A stretch of DNA of 64,000 nucleotides from Pseudomonas pergaminensis (GTDB lineage: Bacteria > Pseudomonadota > Gammaproteobacteria > Pseudomonadales > Pseudomonadaceae): NCBI RefSeq assembly GCF_024112395.2, contig NZ_CP078013.2, positions 1,798,001 through 1,862,000 of the forward strand, given 5' to 3'. Of the stretch, positions 33,326 through 43,064 are shown in pieces. The notes below the pieces were generated by a model. That model saw nothing but the letters and a program-made list of their open reading frames with translations. It was not told the origin of the DNA and did no database searches. The stretch's first letter is position 1; the number at the start of each line of letters is the position of its first letter. Made by a program: the position numbers and the translations under genes.

Positions 33326-34225
33326 TCAGCGGTAATCGATGGTCAGGGTGTATTGGCTTTGGAATGCACCGGTGGGCGACTGGCCGGCGACCAGTTGCGG
33401 TTTGAAACTGAGATTGACGTTGTTGCTGCCAGTCTTCAGTTGCAGGTTGCGCACGCCGCTGAAGTCCACCGGGTTGTAGGAGTCGGTCCAGATCGCCTGC
33501 ATGTTCAAGCCGGCCAGCGTGGTGCGTGATACCCCGGTTGTGGCGTTGACCACGGCCTGGCTCGGCCTCAGGGTGGCCGTGGCTTGCACGGCGGTCGCAC
33601 ACTTGACCGACACCGTGGTGGATTGCACCTGGCTGCTGAGGTCGGCGTTGCTGATGTTGCCGAAGCGCAGGTTGACGGCACTGGGCGAGCTCAGCGTGCA
33701 TGCCGGTGTGTAGACGGTGTACACAAAAGGCATATCCAGGAACCATTCGGCCCATGCCAGGTAGTTAAGTGAGGTCACGCCAATACGTACTTGCACGTTG
33801 CGCGTGCCGGTGGTTCTGGGCGCGGTGCCCACCAGGTTGTAGCGATAGCGCACCACTGTGTTGAGGGGCAATCGCTGGCACGTACCACCCAGGCAGATTC
33901 CACTGAATTTACCAATATCAAGTTGCGGCAGAACGGTCCAGCTGGAGGGGTCTACAAACTGCAGTGCGGCATGGTTGTAGCCCGTCCCGTAGGTAATGCT
34001 GGTGTTCACGCCTGCCGCGTAGGGAAAGGCACGGCGAATCGTGCACGTGGCGCTGTACTCGACATTGATCGCTTCACCCGGCTGGAAACGGTAGCCATAG
34101 GTCGGGTAGCCCGGCGTTCCGCATTCGACGTTGCCGCCGATCAGTGCCTGCGCCTGAAATGACAGGCAGCAAAGCACGCCGGCCCACAGCGCCAGTGTCA
34201 CGCGGTTGCGTATATTCACGATCAT
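33326..34225 (-). CDS. Two-domain fimbrial tip adhesin
   Basis: 299 residues from the ATG at 34225, with AAGGA nine bases upstream; a GTG at 34231 overlapping the usher stop is an alternative. A signal peptide (about 1-28) precedes an N-terminal domain with several cysteines (NVECGTPG, SATCTIRR, GICLGGTCQRL) and a C-terminal pilin domain (TPACTLSSP, VSVKCATAVQ) ending in SQYTLTIDYR. Size and place directly after the usher fit a tip adhesin whose first domain binds a receptor. The ligand is not predictable. Confidence 0.82.
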   Translation of the reverse strand: MIVNIRNRVTLALWAGVLCCLSFQAQALIGGNVECGTPGYPTYGYRFQPGEAINVEYSATCTIRRAFPYAAGVNTSITYGTGYNHAALQFVDPSSWTVLPQLDIGKFSGICLGGTCQRLPLNTVVRYRYNLVGTAPRTTGTRNVQVRIGVTSLNYLAWAEWFLDMPFVYTVYTPACTLSSPSAVNLRFGNISNADLSSQVQSTTVSVKCATAVQATATLRPSQAVVNATTGVSRTTLAGLNMQAIWTDSYNPVDFSGVRNLQLKTGSNNVNLSFKPQLVAGQSPTGAFQSQYTLTIDYR

Positions 34226-34227
34226 GG

Positions 34228-36804
34228 TCACGAATCCTTGGCGCCCGACCCACCGGCCGCGCGCTCACATTGAAGGTTGATCTGCGTAATCCCGCCCTCG
34301 GCGGGCCCGTCGTCGTTCAGTTTCAAGTCGCGGCTGCACCACGGTTGCCCGTCCACGCTGATCATCAGTCGCGCCTCTGGCGGCACGCCGGTCAGGAACA
34401 GGCGACCTTTGTCCGCCACCAGGGTGTTGCCCAGCGAACGCCCGTCTATCGCAAAGAGCTCGGCGCGGGCGGCAAAGGGCGCGGCTTCGCCCTGGGTGTC
34501 GCTGATGCGGAACAGAATGCGTTTGCCGCGCCGAGTGTCGAAGTCCGCCAGCACAAAGGCGCCGCGATTGGGCGTGACTTCCTGCACCGGCTCGGCGATG
34601 TCGATGTCAGCGGACATCGACTGGGTGTCCAGGGACACGCGGTTCTTACGATAGGGCAGGGCGGACGGCACCACCGTGTAGCCATTGGCGTTGGTGCGCA
34701 CCCCACGCTTGTTGGTGATCGCCACATCGGCGGCTCCTGGCGTGGCCACGATCACGTTGGTTTCGCCCAGCGGCTGGCTGAACATCAGGTTGCTGCCGTA
34801 CGCCACCACTGAGCCTTCTACGCCCAGGTCCAATTGGCGGTTGCCGGTGGACTCGTTGTAAGCGCCGCGCACAATCGCACTCGGCGCGTCGTACTGGGCG
34901 GCGAACGTGCCGCCCGTCTGGCGTTGGGCGCCGTTGACTTGCTGCGCCACGCCCGCGCTGTAAGCCAGGGTGTCATCGTCAAAAGCGTTACCACTGAGGG
35001 TCGCGGTGCGTGACGCCGCGCCGCGCGCGCTCTGGTTCATGCTCGCGGTGACACGTTGGTTGCGCGGGCTGCCCAGGGGCATGCTGACACTCAGGGACAG
35101 GCTGCGATCGTTGCTGTCAGCACCTTTGTTCAGGCCCAACCCGAGGGAGTAGGAAACACTCCCGGCGCTCACGCTATAACCCAATTGGATCGAGGTGTCG
35201 GCATGGCCCCTGTCCCAATACGCGGTTTTCGACACGTTGGCGTACACCCCGCCGTAGCCGCCCAGTTGCTGGGACACGTTGGCGGTGAAGTTGCTTTTCA
35301 TATGGCCGCGGCGGTAGGTGTCCAGGGTTTGCCCGGCATTGCGGCTGTTGAGCGCTTCGTTGAACGAGTAGTAGCTGCCAGTGGAATAGCGGTAGCCGAT
35401 CAGGCTGAAATTGGTGTCGGTGGCCGCCAGGGATTTTGAATAGCGAAAGCGGAACGACTGGCCGCTGGCGCTGGTTTTTTCATGGCCCATGGCGTCGCTG
35501 CGGGCGTGGGTCACATCCACTGAAATCGCGCCGAAGCCGGCGAAGTCGTGGGCGAAACCCAGCAGGCCGGCGTTGTATTGGTCGCTGAGCAGGCTGGCGC
35601 CGAATAGCGTGGTACTGCCACTCAAACCTCGGCGCAGGGAGGCCTGGAGGAAGGCCGGGGTTTCTTGTGCAAAGGCCGACTGCGCCGGGCGGTACTGGCC
35701 GGCGAACAACGAATAGCTTTGCTGCCCCTCGCGCAGCATGTAGGGCACCGACGAGAACGACTGGGTGTAGACCTGGCGCTGGCCGTCCGGGCCTTCCACG
35801 GTGACCTCGATGTCACCATTGCTGGCGGTGGGATACAGATCCGTCAAGGCAAACGGCCCCGATGGCACCCATTGCTCATGGATCACGTAGCCACGCTGGC
35901 GGATGATCACCCGCGAGCGGCCATTGGCGATGCCGCGCACCACCGGTGCGAATTCACGGGACTGGTCGGGCAGCATGTCCAGGTCCGAAGCGATGCCCAC
36001 GCCGCGATAGGGAATCGCGTCGAACAGGTCGCCCTCAGTGGTAGCGTCGCCCAGGGTAGCAATCGCCATCATGTTGCCCATGTCCCGTTGGGCATAGGTT
36101 TCCATCGACTCCCAGCGCCCGGTGTCGCCCGTGCCTTTCTGCCAGGTCGAGAAATTGCGCAGGCGCCAGGCCCCGGCATTGATGCCACTGCGAAGGCTAC
36201 CGAACTGGTTCTGGCGACGGCCGCTGTCGGACTCTGTTGTGCTGCCGCTGAAGCTGTAGTTGGTGAACGCCACGTTCTCACCGGTGCTCCACTGCCGACG
36301 GCGCACCTCAAACGCAATACTGCCCAGGTACGCCTGGGGAATGTCGATCGACAGCAACTGGCGGTTGAAGTCGTAGTCGTAGACCACTCCGGCCAGGCCT
36401 TGGTCGAAGGCCACGCAGGTCGGGTCCGCATCGCTTCGGTTTTGCAGGGCCGTTTCGGCCACGCCCTGGGCGCGCAAAAAATCCGCATCCAGGCACGGGA
36501 ACAGCCCCGTGGCCGAGCGATCCGCCGTGCCGGTGGCGCGCACGAAGCGCACGTCGCGCTGGTCGACAGCGTGTTGGTTGACTAGCACATCGACCCGGTA
36601 GATTCCCGGCAACTGGCCTTCGCTCATGGCGCTGACCTGTTGTTTCACCGCCGCCGAACTCTGCCCACCGCCGATCTCGAGGAACGAGGCATCGAACTCG
36701 TAGCCGGCTTGTGCGGGGGCCAGGTGCAAGGCAACGGCAGCCACGAGCGGACAGCCGAAAGCCTTCACGGCGCGACGGCGCGTGAATGGGAATGAACGGT
36801 GCAT
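34228..36804 (-). CDS. Fimbrial outer-membrane usher
   Basis: 858 residues with a basic signal (MHRSFPFTRRRAVKAFGCPL). The sequence shows the usher plan: an N-terminal chaperone-binding domain (YEFDASFLEIGG, then VDVLVNQH), a 24-strand pore with a plug region around GDIEVTVEGPDGQRQVYTQS, and two C-terminal domains with RGAFVLADFDTRRGKRILFR. It assembles and secretes the pilins folded by the chaperone encoded just upstream. It starts 30 bp after the chaperone stop and overlaps the adhesin gene. Complete, with no frameshift. Confidence 0.93.
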   Translation of the reverse strand: MHRSFPFTRRRAVKAFGCPLVAAVALHLAPAQAGYEFDASFLEIGGGQSSAAVKQQVSAMSEGQLPGIYRVDVLVNQHAVDQRDVRFVRATGTADRSATGLFPCLDADFLRAQGVAETALQNRSDADPTCVAFDQGLAGVVYDYDFNRQLLSIDIPQAYLGSIAFEVRRRQWSTGENVAFTNYSFSGSTTESDSGRRQNQFGSLRSGINAGAWRLRNFSTWQKGTGDTGRWESMETYAQRDMGNMMAIATLGDATTEGDLFDAIPYRGVGIASDLDMLPDQSREFAPVVRGIANGRSRVIIRQRGYVIHEQWVPSGPFALTDLYPTASNGDIEVTVEGPDGQRQVYTQSFSSVPYMLREGQQSYSLFAGQYRPAQSAFAQETPAFLQASLRRGLSGSTTLFGASLLSDQYNAGLLGFAHDFAGFGAISVDVTHARSDAMGHEKTSASGQSFRFRYSKSLAATDTNFSLIGYRYSTGSYYSFNEALNSRNAGQTLDTYRRGHMKSNFTANVSQQLGGYGGVYANVSKTAYWDRGHADTSIQLGYSVSAGSVSYSLGLGLNKGADSNDRSLSLSVSMPLGSPRNQRVTASMNQSARGAASRTATLSGNAFDDDTLAYSAGVAQQVNGAQRQTGGTFAAQYDAPSAIVRGAYNESTGNRQLDLGVEGSVVAYGSNLMFSQPLGETNVIVATPGAADVAITNKRGVRTNANGYTVVPSALPYRKNRVSLDTQSMSADIDIAEPVQEVTPNRGAFVLADFDTRRGKRILFRISDTQGEAAPFAARAELFAIDGRSLGNTLVADKGRLFLTGVPPEARLMISVDGQPWCSRDLKLNDDGPAEGGITQINLQCERAAGGSGAKDS

Positions 36805-36834
36805 GGGCGTTCCTGATGGGGGCGTGCGCGTGTA

Positions 36835-37533
36835 TCAATGAATGCGGATAAGGGGGGCGGTCACGATGCTGCCGTAGTCGTCGATGTAGCTGAGCGACAC
36901 GTCATCGCCCGCCTTGGCCTGGATCGGTAGTTCGCGCTGTTCCCCAGGGCGTAGCACATCCGGCGCCTGGGTGATCGGCAGGCCGTTGAGTGTGAGTTCG
37001 CTGACCACGACGTGCAGCTTGGAGGCGTTATTAAATTGCAATGCCCCCGCGGTTGACGTCCAGCCCACCTGTGCCACTGCGTCCTTGAGCGAGCCTTTGA
37101 CGCCTGCGGGACGGTAGAACAGCTTGATGGTGGTCTTGAGAGCAATCTGCAGCACGTTCTTGCCTTTCTGGTCGTCGCTCATGGCCGGAATCGCCTTGAC
37201 GTTCATCAGGAACAGGCTTTCGCGGTCCTGGGGTACATCGGCGCCCCCGGTAAAGATGACGCGCAGGATGTTTTCCTTGTTCGCATCGAGTCGGAACAGC
37301 GGCGGGGTGACGATAAAGCTGTCGACACTTTCGTCATTGCCCGTGCCAAAGCGGCTGACCCAGGATTGCACCAGGTAGGGCGAGGTGTCTTCGCGATTGC
37401 TGACGGTGAGGTTGGCTTCACTGGAAGCCCCGTCGTAGATCAGCCGCGTGGCGCCGACCGTGACGGCGGCATTGGCTGCCGCGCTGTGCCAGAGCGGCAA
37501 CAGGGCGAGCAAAAAACACAGGTTCAAACGCAT
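36835..37533 (-). CDS. Periplasmic fimbrial chaperone (PapD-like)
   Basis: 232 residues with signal MRLNLCFLLALLPLWHSAAA. Two immunoglobulin-like domains follow. The first has TRLIYDGASSEANLTVSNRE and the G1-strand region ENILRVIFTGG; the second carries KTTIKLFYRPAG, the classic chaperone signature. It binds pilins through donor-strand complementation and delivers them to the usher. It is the second gene of the operon, about 60 bp after the major pilin gene. Confidence 0.94.
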   Translation of the reverse strand: MRLNLCFLLALLPLWHSAAANAAVTVGATRLIYDGASSEANLTVSNREDTSPYLVQSWVSRFGTGNDESVDSFIVTPPLFRLDANKENILRVIFTGGADVPQDRESLFLMNVKAIPAMSDDQKGKNVLQIALKTTIKLFYRPAGVKGSLKDAVAQVGWTSTAGALQFNNASKLHVVVSELTLNGLPITQAPDVLRPGEQRELPIQAKAGDDVSLSYIDDYGSIVTAPLIRIH

Positions 37534-37591
37534 GATGAGAGACCTTTGAAAGTCCGTGGGCCGGCGAGCGGCCCACGGTATTGACGAGCAA

Positions 37592-38164
37592 TTACTTGTA
37601 GGTAACGTCGAAGCTGGCCAGCGCGTGCACCTGACCGGTGCCGATACCGGACGTGGTCACGGCATCGTCGCCTTCGCCGGTAGTCGTGTCGGCGACGGTA
37701 CGCACGTAGGCGGCGGTGAAGTCGAAGGTGTTGGACTGCGTACGCAGGTCGTAATCGGCGGTCGCCGTGTTCAGTGGCAGCTTTTTGCCGGTACGCGAGT
37801 CGGCGATCTGAATCGCGATGCCGCGCACTTGATTTTCCCCGGTCAGACCGAGCAGGGTCGAATCGGTGGCGTCCTGCTGACCACTGAAGGTAATGGCGGC
37901 GTTCTTGCGGGTCGCGGTGCTGCAGTTGTCCAGGCTGATGGAGAACGCTTTGGGCTTGGCGGTGGAACCCACGGTGGGTGCGAAGTCGGCAATACGTACC
38001 GCGTCCAGGGTCACGGATTTATTCACGTCGCCGGTGGTGATGGTGCACGCGTTGTCGGTGACCGAACCGGTGAATTCGATCTGCCCGTCCGCAGCCTGTG
38101 CAGTGCCAGCCAGCAGCCAGCAAGCGCCGCAGGCAAGGGTGAGTTGGCTCAGTTTGTTCAGCAT
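37592..38164 (-). CDS. Major fimbrial subunit (pilin)
   Basis: 190 residues from MLNKLSQLTLACGACWLLAG; the frame extends 20 codons upstream, but this ATG gives a proper signal ending at AQAADG. Type 1-like pilin features: IEFTGSVTDNACTITTGD, a second cysteine in LDNCSTATRK, and a C-terminal beta strand ending ALASFDVTYK. As first and best-expressed gene of the operon it is likely the shaft subunit. The operon order (pilin, chaperone, usher, adhesin, two minor pilins) resembles Pseudomonas cup clusters, but it has only one chaperone, whereas cupD has two. Confidence 0.9.
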   Translation of the reverse strand: MLNKLSQLTLACGACWLLAGTAQAADGQIEFTGSVTDNACTITTGDVNKSVTLDAVRIADFAPTVGSTAKPKAFSISLDNCSTATRKNAAITFSGQQDATDSTLLGLTGENQVRGIAIQIADSRTGKKLPLNTATADYDLRTQSNTFDFTAAYVRTVADTTTGEGDDAVTTSGIGTGQVHALASFDVTYK

Positions 38165-38599
38165 TGCAATGCCTCTTTTAAAGGATGGAAGGTTGTCTGC
38201 TACCCGTTGGGTGAGCCAATCCATAGTGCAATGCTGCGATTTATAGGCCCATGAGACAGATCTTAAAACTGGCGAACTGATGGCCTTGCGACTGGCAAGT
38301 CCATATCCGACGCCGGGCGTGATATTCTGCGCGCCATCTTGGTCTAGTCTCTCTCTGGTACGTACATCCGTATACGTCCCGGCAGTTGGCTGTCGCCCAG
38401 GTAGCTGAAGCCAATAATGATAAGAAGTCAGCGCAGAAGGGACATAAAAGTGAGGTCGATACGTCGGCCTTGTGTGCCCACCCTGCGGTCCTTGAGTGAA
38501 TGTGCGAACCCCGCGGTGCGTTGCCTGGCGCAGCGTGATTGAGGGTTGCCCATGATCAGGGGCGGTAGGGCGGATGGCGTTTTATCATAGGTGCTACTG
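38165..38599. promoter_or_regulatory. Divergent promoter region between the fimbrial operon and mqo
   Basis: No gene is supportable in this 435-bp interval. It should hold the fimbrial promoter (with the RcsB-like site) and the mqo promoter. A dyad ACGTA-N8-TACGT at 38360-38377 is the most operator-like feature. No confident -35/-10 assignment was possible by eye. Confidence 0.5.
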
Positions 38600-40246
38600 A
38601 TGTTTAAAAAAGTAAACACTGCCCTGCTGGGGCTGGCTTTGTCGCTGGGGATCACGTCCGTTCAAGCGGAAGAGGCAAAGAAAGTCGATGTGCTGCTGAT
38701 CGGCGGCGGCATCATGAGTGCGACCCTGGGTGTATGGCTCAATGAGCTGGAGCCGGGCTGGTCGATGGAAATGGTCGAGCGCCTCGATGGCGTGGCCGAA
38801 GAAAGCTCCAACGGCTGGAACAACGCCGGTACCGGTCACTCGGCCCTGGCTGAGCTGAACTACACCCCGGAAGACAAGAACGGCAACGTTGAGATCCCGA
38901 AAGCGGTCGAGATCAACGAAGCGTTCCAGATCTCCCGTCAGTTCTGGTCCTGGCAGGTCCAGCAGGGCGTGCTGAAGAACCCGCGTTCGTTCATCAACTC
39001 CACGCCGCACATGAGCTTCGTGTGGGGCGATGACAACATCAAGTTCCTGAAAAAACGCTACGAAGCGCTGCAAGCGAGCCCGCTGTTCGCCGGCATGCAG
39101 TACTCCGAAGACCCGGCGCAGATCGCCAAGTGGGTTCCGCTGATGATGGAAGGGCGTGACCCGAACCAGAAAATCGCGGCCACCTGGACCCCGATCGGCA
39201 CCGACGTGAACTTCGGCGAGATCACCCGCCAGTTCGTCGCTCACCTGCAAACCACGCCTAAGTTCGACCTGAAACTGTCGAGCGAAGTGCAGGACATCAC
39301 CAAGAACGCCGACGGTTCGTGGCGCGTGAGCTACAAAAACCTGAAAGACGGCACCAAGACTGAAACCGACGCCAAGTTCGTGTTCATCGGTGCCGGCGGC
39401 GGTGCACTGCACCTGCTGCAAAAGTCGGGCATTCCTGAAGCCAAGGAATACGCTGGCTTCCCGGTTGGCGGCTCGTTCCTGGTGACCGATAACCCAACCA
39501 TCGCCGAGCAGCACTTGGCCAAGGCCTACGGTAAAGCTTCGGTTGGCGCGCCACCGATGTCGGTTCCGCACCTGGACACCCGTGTGCTGGATGGCAAGCG
39601 CGTAATCCTGTTTGGCCCATTCGCCACCTTCTCGACCAAGTTCCTGAAAGAAGGCTCGTACCTGGACCTGCTGACCAGCACCACCACCCACAACATCTGG
39701 CCAATGACCAAAGTCGGTATTCGTGAATACCCACTGGTCGAGTACCTCGCCGGCCAACTGATGCTGTCGGATGACGACCGCTTCAAGGCGCTGCAAGAGT
39801 ACTTCCCGAACGCCAAGCAATCCGACTGGCGCCTGTGGCAAGCCGGTCAGCGCGTGCAGATCATCAAGCGTGACGAAGAGCAGGGCGGCGTCCTGAAACT
39901 CGGTACCGAAGTGGTCAGCTCCGCCGACAACACGATTGCAGGCCTGTTGGGTGCATCGCCAGGCGCGTCCACTGCGGCTCCGATTATGCTGACCGTGCTG
40001 CAGAAAGTGTTCAAGGACAAGGTGGCGACCCCTGAGTGGCAGTCCAAGCTGCACCAGATCGTACCGAGCTACGGCACCAAGCTGAACGACAGCCCTGAAG
40101 CTGTTGCCAAGGAATGGGCCTACACCGCCGGTATCCTGCAACTGACGCCACCACCTGCGATCCCGCAAGTGACTGCGCCAAAGGCTACCGAGGCGGCCAA
40201 GCCTGCGGCTGAGCCGAGCAAGCCGGCCTCTGACCTGGCGCTGTAA
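38600..40246 (+). CDS. mqo: Malate:quinone oxidoreductase with N-terminal signal sequence
   Basis: 548 residues from [20 protein letters not shown]. An N-terminal signal-like stretch ending VQAEE precedes the FAD-binding motif [16 protein letters not shown]. Further Mqo signatures are [39 protein letters not shown] and [20 protein letters not shown]. The enzyme oxidises malate to oxaloacetate and passes electrons to quinone, replacing NAD malate dehydrogenase. The signal and the low-complexity Ala/Pro/Lys tail (about 515-548) mark the secreted or peripheral form found in fluorescent pseudomonads. A terminator follows. Confidence 0.95.
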   Translation: MFKKVNTALLGLALSLGITSVQAEEAKKVDVLLIGGGIMSATLGVWLNELEPGWSMEMVERLDGVAEESSNGWNNAGTGHSALAELNYTPEDKNGNVEIPKAVEINEAFQISRQFWSWQVQQGVLKNPRSFINSTPHMSFVWGDDNIKFLKKRYEALQASPLFAGMQYSEDPAQIAKWVPLMMEGRDPNQKIAATWTPIGTDVNFGEITRQFVAHLQTTPKFDLKLSSEVQDITKNADGSWRVSYKNLKDGTKTETDAKFVFIGAGGGALHLLQKSGIPEAKEYAGFPVGGSFLVTDNPTIAEQHLAKAYGKASVGAPPMSVPHLDTRVLDGKRVILFGPFATFSTKFLKEGSYLDLLTSTTTHNIWPMTKVGIREYPLVEYLAGQLMLSDDDRFKALQEYFPNAKQSDWRLWQAGQRVQIIKRDEEQGGVLKLGTEVVSSADNTIAGLLGASPGASTAAPIMLTVLQKVFKDKVATPEWQSKLHQIVPSYGTKLNDSPEAVAKEWAYTAGILQLTPPPAIPQVTAPKATEAAKPAAEPSKPASDLAL

Positions 40247-40267
40247 GCCAAGTACCCAGCCGATGTG

Positions 40268-40307
40268 AAAAGCCCGCTGAACCGGTGACGGTCAGCGGGC
40301 TTTTTTG
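40268..40307 (+). terminator. Rho-independent terminator of mqo
   Basis: AAAAGCCCGCTGA and TCAGCGGGCTTTTTT form a 10-bp GC-rich stem ending in a T tract, 22 bp after the mqo stop. It probably also serves the convergent LysR gene. Confidence 0.9.
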
Positions 40308-40317
40308 TGGCTGGTCT

Positions 40318-41154
40318 TCAAACCCTGAAGTGCCTGATTTGCTCATTCAGGTGCAAGGCTAGCGCGTTGCCGGAATCGCACAACAAGTACAGGTGTTGTG
40401 CAGGCAGCGGTGGCAGTTCTGTCATGTGCACAAGCCCTTCGCCCATGCGGCTCTCTTCCATCAGGCCCACCGCAACGCCACTGCGAACACAGGCTTCAAC
40501 CGCGGATGAGTTGGGGCTTTCCAGCAGCAAGCGGTGGTAAAGCCCGTAATCCTGTAATGCTCGCAACGCGGCTGCGCGATACGGGCAACCCGCGATAGGT
40601 ACGGTGATGGGCAGCGGCGCATGGGGTGGGCAATTGAAGCGCTCGCTCGCGACCCACAGCGGCTGCACGGGCCCCAAGCGTTCGCCCTGTGCCAGCGGCT
40701 GGGCGCTGACGGTGATCGCCAGGTCCAGTTGGTCGGCCATGAACAGGTTCAGCAATTCGCCACTGGTGCGCGCTTCGATTTCCAATTCCAGCAGCGGATT
40801 GTCAGCGATCAGTCGAGGCAGAAACTCCTGTATGAACGCCGGCGCATAGGTGTCCGGAACGCCCAGGCGGATCTTGCCCTCCATACGCTGTGGCATCAGC
40901 GAGATCAGCAGGCGGTCATGGCTCTTGAGAAACTCGGTGGTTTCACCCAGCAGTTTCTTGCCGTAAAGCGTCAACTCCACGCCTTGGTTGCTGCGGCTGA
41001 ACAGGCGCTGGCCGACCTGATCTTCCAGCTTCTGTATCTGTGTCGTCACGGTGGAGGCGCTGCGATGCACATGCTCGGCCGCTTCGTTGAAGCGCCCGAA
41101 ACGCGCCACCGCGTGGAAGGTGCGCAGCAGGTCGATATTCAGTTGTTTGGCCAT
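40318..41154 (-). CDS. LysR-family regulator next to an EamA exporter
   Basis: 278 residues. The N-terminal winged helix-turn-helix is LLRTFHAVARFGRFNEAAEH with the recognition part RSASTVTTQIQKLEDQVGQR, followed by the type 2 periplasmic-binding-like effector domain (about 88-270, starting GKIRLGVPDTYAPAF). It is divergent from the EamA transporter gene, 99 bp apart, the normal layout for a LysR protein that controls its neighbour. The inducer is unknown. It is slightly shorter than most LysR proteins, but the C-terminus looks complete. Confidence 0.92.
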   Translation of the reverse strand: MAKQLNIDLLRTFHAVARFGRFNEAAEHVHRSASTVTTQIQKLEDQVGQRLFSRSNQGVELTLYGKKLLGETTEFLKSHDRLLISLMPQRMEGKIRLGVPDTYAPAFIQEFLPRLIADNPLLELEIEARTSGELLNLFMADQLDLAITVSAQPLAQGERLGPVQPLWVASERFNCPPHAPLPITVPIAGCPYRAAALRALQDYGLYHRLLLESPNSSAVEACVRSGVAVGLMEESRMGEGLVHMTELPPLPAQHLYLLCDSGNALALHLNEQIRHFRV

Positions 41155-41253
41155 GATTCCACTATTTCGAATTGATGGTGCGGCTTATTCAAATATACAG
41201 AAGCATGCGCGGCCCTTAGCCTTTCGGTCAACGTGAACTGACGGGCAGGCTTT

Positions 41254-42153
41254 ATGACGCGATCAACCTTAAAGCGGCTGCTGTTGCAGGTGGCATTTGT
41301 ACTCTCATGGAGCTCTGGCTACATCGGCGCCAAACTGGGTACGCAAGGCGGCGGCGCCTTTAATCTGCTGTTCTGGCGCTTCCTGCTGGTCTCGGTGTGC
41401 CTGGGGCTGTTCCTGAATGTCAGGTTGCTGAAGGTTACTTGGGCGCAGGTTCGCCATTACGCCGTCATCGGATTTCTCTCGCAGTTCCTGTACCTGAGCT
41501 GCCTCTATGTGGCGATCCAGAATGGTTTGTCTCCCGGCATAGCTGCGATCATCGCGGCGCTGCAGCCCTTGATGACGGCAGCGCTATCGACCGGCAGCGC
41601 GACTGAACGCAGTGGTGGCTGGCAGTGGAGCGGGCTGATGATCAGCTTCGTGGGCGTTTCCATCGTGATCGCCGGGCAGTACGGCAGTGGCGGGAAGGGT
41701 GTCGGCCTGGTTATGTACCTGTTGCCACTGGCCGCAGCGCTGGGGCTGACGCTGGCGACCCTCTATGAGCGCCGCACTAAGCAGCGCCAGGACGCAGGCT
41801 TGGTGCTGCCGTTGTTCATCCAATCGCTGCTGACCTTGATCGGCTTTACCGGCGCGGTGCTCTACACCGACACGCTGAGTATTCCCCACGACCCTGACGT
41901 ATTGATCTCAATTGTCTGGCTCACCTTGTTCTCGACCTTCGTCGCCTATTTGAGCCTGTGGATGTTGCTGCGCGTGATGACCGCGACCCAGGTGGCGGCG
42001 CTGGTCTACCTCGAACCACCGGTCACCCTGGTATGGGCGGCGTTGATGTTTGGCGATGTGATCCAGGCCTCGACCTACGCCGGCATCGCCGTGGTCGTCG
42101 GCGGGCTGCTGTTGATACGCCTGAAGCGACCGACCGTCGCGTGCGCCTCTTGA
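41254..42153 (+). CDS. EamA/DMT-family transporter
   Basis: 299 residues with about ten hydrophobic helices arranged as two EamA repeats. The first begins LLQVAFVLSWSSGYIGAKLG and contains GLSPGIAAIIAALQPLMTA; the second includes MLLRVMTATQVAALVYLEPP followed by TLVWAALMFGD. Such drug/metabolite transporters mostly export amino acids or related metabolites. Probably regulated by the divergent LysR gene. No ribosome binding site of note; the ATG at 41254 is in the usual place. Confidence 0.9.
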   Translation: MTRSTLKRLLLQVAFVLSWSSGYIGAKLGTQGGGAFNLLFWRFLLVSVCLGLFLNVRLLKVTWAQVRHYAVIGFLSQFLYLSCLYVAIQNGLSPGIAAIIAALQPLMTAALSTGSATERSGGWQWSGLMISFVGVSIVIAGQYGSGGKGVGLVMYLLPLAAALGLTLATLYERRTKQRQDAGLVLPLFIQSLLTLIGFTGAVLYTDTLSIPHDPDVLISIVWLTLFSTFVAYLSLWMLLRVMTATQVAALVYLEPPVTLVWAALMFGDVIQASTYAGIAVVVGGLLLIRLKRPTVACAS

Positions 42154-42283
42154 GGGCTTTGGGTTCAGCAAGCCGACAGACATCACCTGTTAAAAATACC
42201 CAAGGCCAAGCAGGAGCGAGGCTGTAACAAGGGGGCATTTTTTAGCCGTGCAGGTTGTGGGCGTCAGCGCCCGAGGGTTTTTT

Positions 42284-42613
42284 ATGTTGCTACGTTATGC
42301 GGCATTGGCGGCCATGGTGGTCGCGGCATCCGGGTGTGTGCAAGAACGCGTTGTGCATGAGCGCAGGCCGGTGCAACGTGAGTATGTCGAAGTCGTCGCC
42401 CCGCAGCCGCCGCCGGTGCAGGTGATCGAAGTCGAGCCGCCGGTGCGCTATGGCTATATTTGGTCACGCGGTTACTGGCGTTGGGAAGGTGGGCGCTATG
42501 TCGCGGTGCACGGCCACTGGGAGCCGGTGCGGGAGGGGTACCGCTACGTGCATCCGCATTGGGTGCAGCGTAATGATGGGTACCACTGGCAGGGTGGTGG
42601 CTGGGTTCGCTGA
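42284..42613 (+). CDS. YXWGXW-repeat type lipoprotein
   Basis: 109 residues from MLLRYAALAAMVVAASGCVQ. The signal ends in a lipobox (ASGC), then comes a Val/Pro-rich linker (VVAPQPPPVQVIEVEPP). The mature C-terminus carries aromatic repeats of the Y-x-W-x-x-G-Y-W type (YIWSRGYWRWEGGRYVAVHG, HWEPVREGYRYVHPHWVQ), as in small outer-membrane lipoproteins of pseudomonads. The cellular role is unknown. The frame is open 12 codons upstream, but the lipoprotein signal fixes this start. Confidence 0.85.
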   Translation: MLLRYAALAAMVVAASGCVQERVVHERRPVQREYVEVVAPQPPPVQVIEVEPPVRYGYIWSRGYWRWEGGRYVAVHGHWEPVREGYRYVHPHWVQRNDGYHWQGGGWVR

Positions 42614-42620
42614 GCCCCGG

Positions 42621-42995
42621 CTAAATCGGCTTCTGGGTGCCCAGGAGCCGAACTTCCCGCAGCAGCGCGGCACCGAGTTGATCGGAGCCCAGCTCCCTGT
42701 AACCCACCGCCTTGACCTCGCCATTCTCCTCCGCCTGGATGAGGATCACCGGGGTTTCCTTGCCGGTGGCTTCGTCGATGTGCATGGCGTACTGGGGAAT
42801 ATCCAGCTTGATCGGCGTACCCGCCGCCTGGCCTTTCACATTGATCAGGAAAGCGGCGCAACCGGTCTCAAGATCCGCACTGGTGGCGGAACGGCCGCTG
42901 ACGAAGCAGGTTTTTGGCAGGTCGGGCCAGGTGATGGCGTCAGCCAGTGCGGTGGTGGAGGCCATGGCAAGGGCTGCGAGTAGAAACGTGCGCAC
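42621..42995 (-). CDS. Small exported protein, function unknown
   Basis: 124 residues from a GTG preceded by GAGAAG. The signal VRTFLLAALAMASTTALADA suggests secretion to the periplasm. The mature domain has three cysteines (KTCFVSG, ETGCAAFL) and a beta-rich region (IKLDIPQYAMHIDEATGKET, VILIQAEENGEVKAVGYREL). The frame extends 20 codons further upstream, but that would bury the signal. It is convergent with the lipoprotein gene, 7 bp apart. Not recognised beyond this. Confidence 0.75.
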   Translation of the reverse strand: MRTFLLAALAMASTTALADAITWPDLPKTCFVSGRSATSADLETGCAAFLINVKGQAAGTPIKLDIPQYAMHIDEATGKETPVILIQAEENGEVKAVGYRELGSDQLGAALLREVRLLGTQKPI

Positions 42996-43064
42996 GTCAG
43001 TCTTCTCTCGATCAAGGTAAAAGCGGTTTGTACCAAAGCCCGCCCGCAGTCGCAACGCTGCGGT

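Noticed and set aside
38594..40168. Minus-strand open frame of 524 codons opposite mqo
   Set aside because: Mirror of mqo codon use; no start signal and no recognisable domain.
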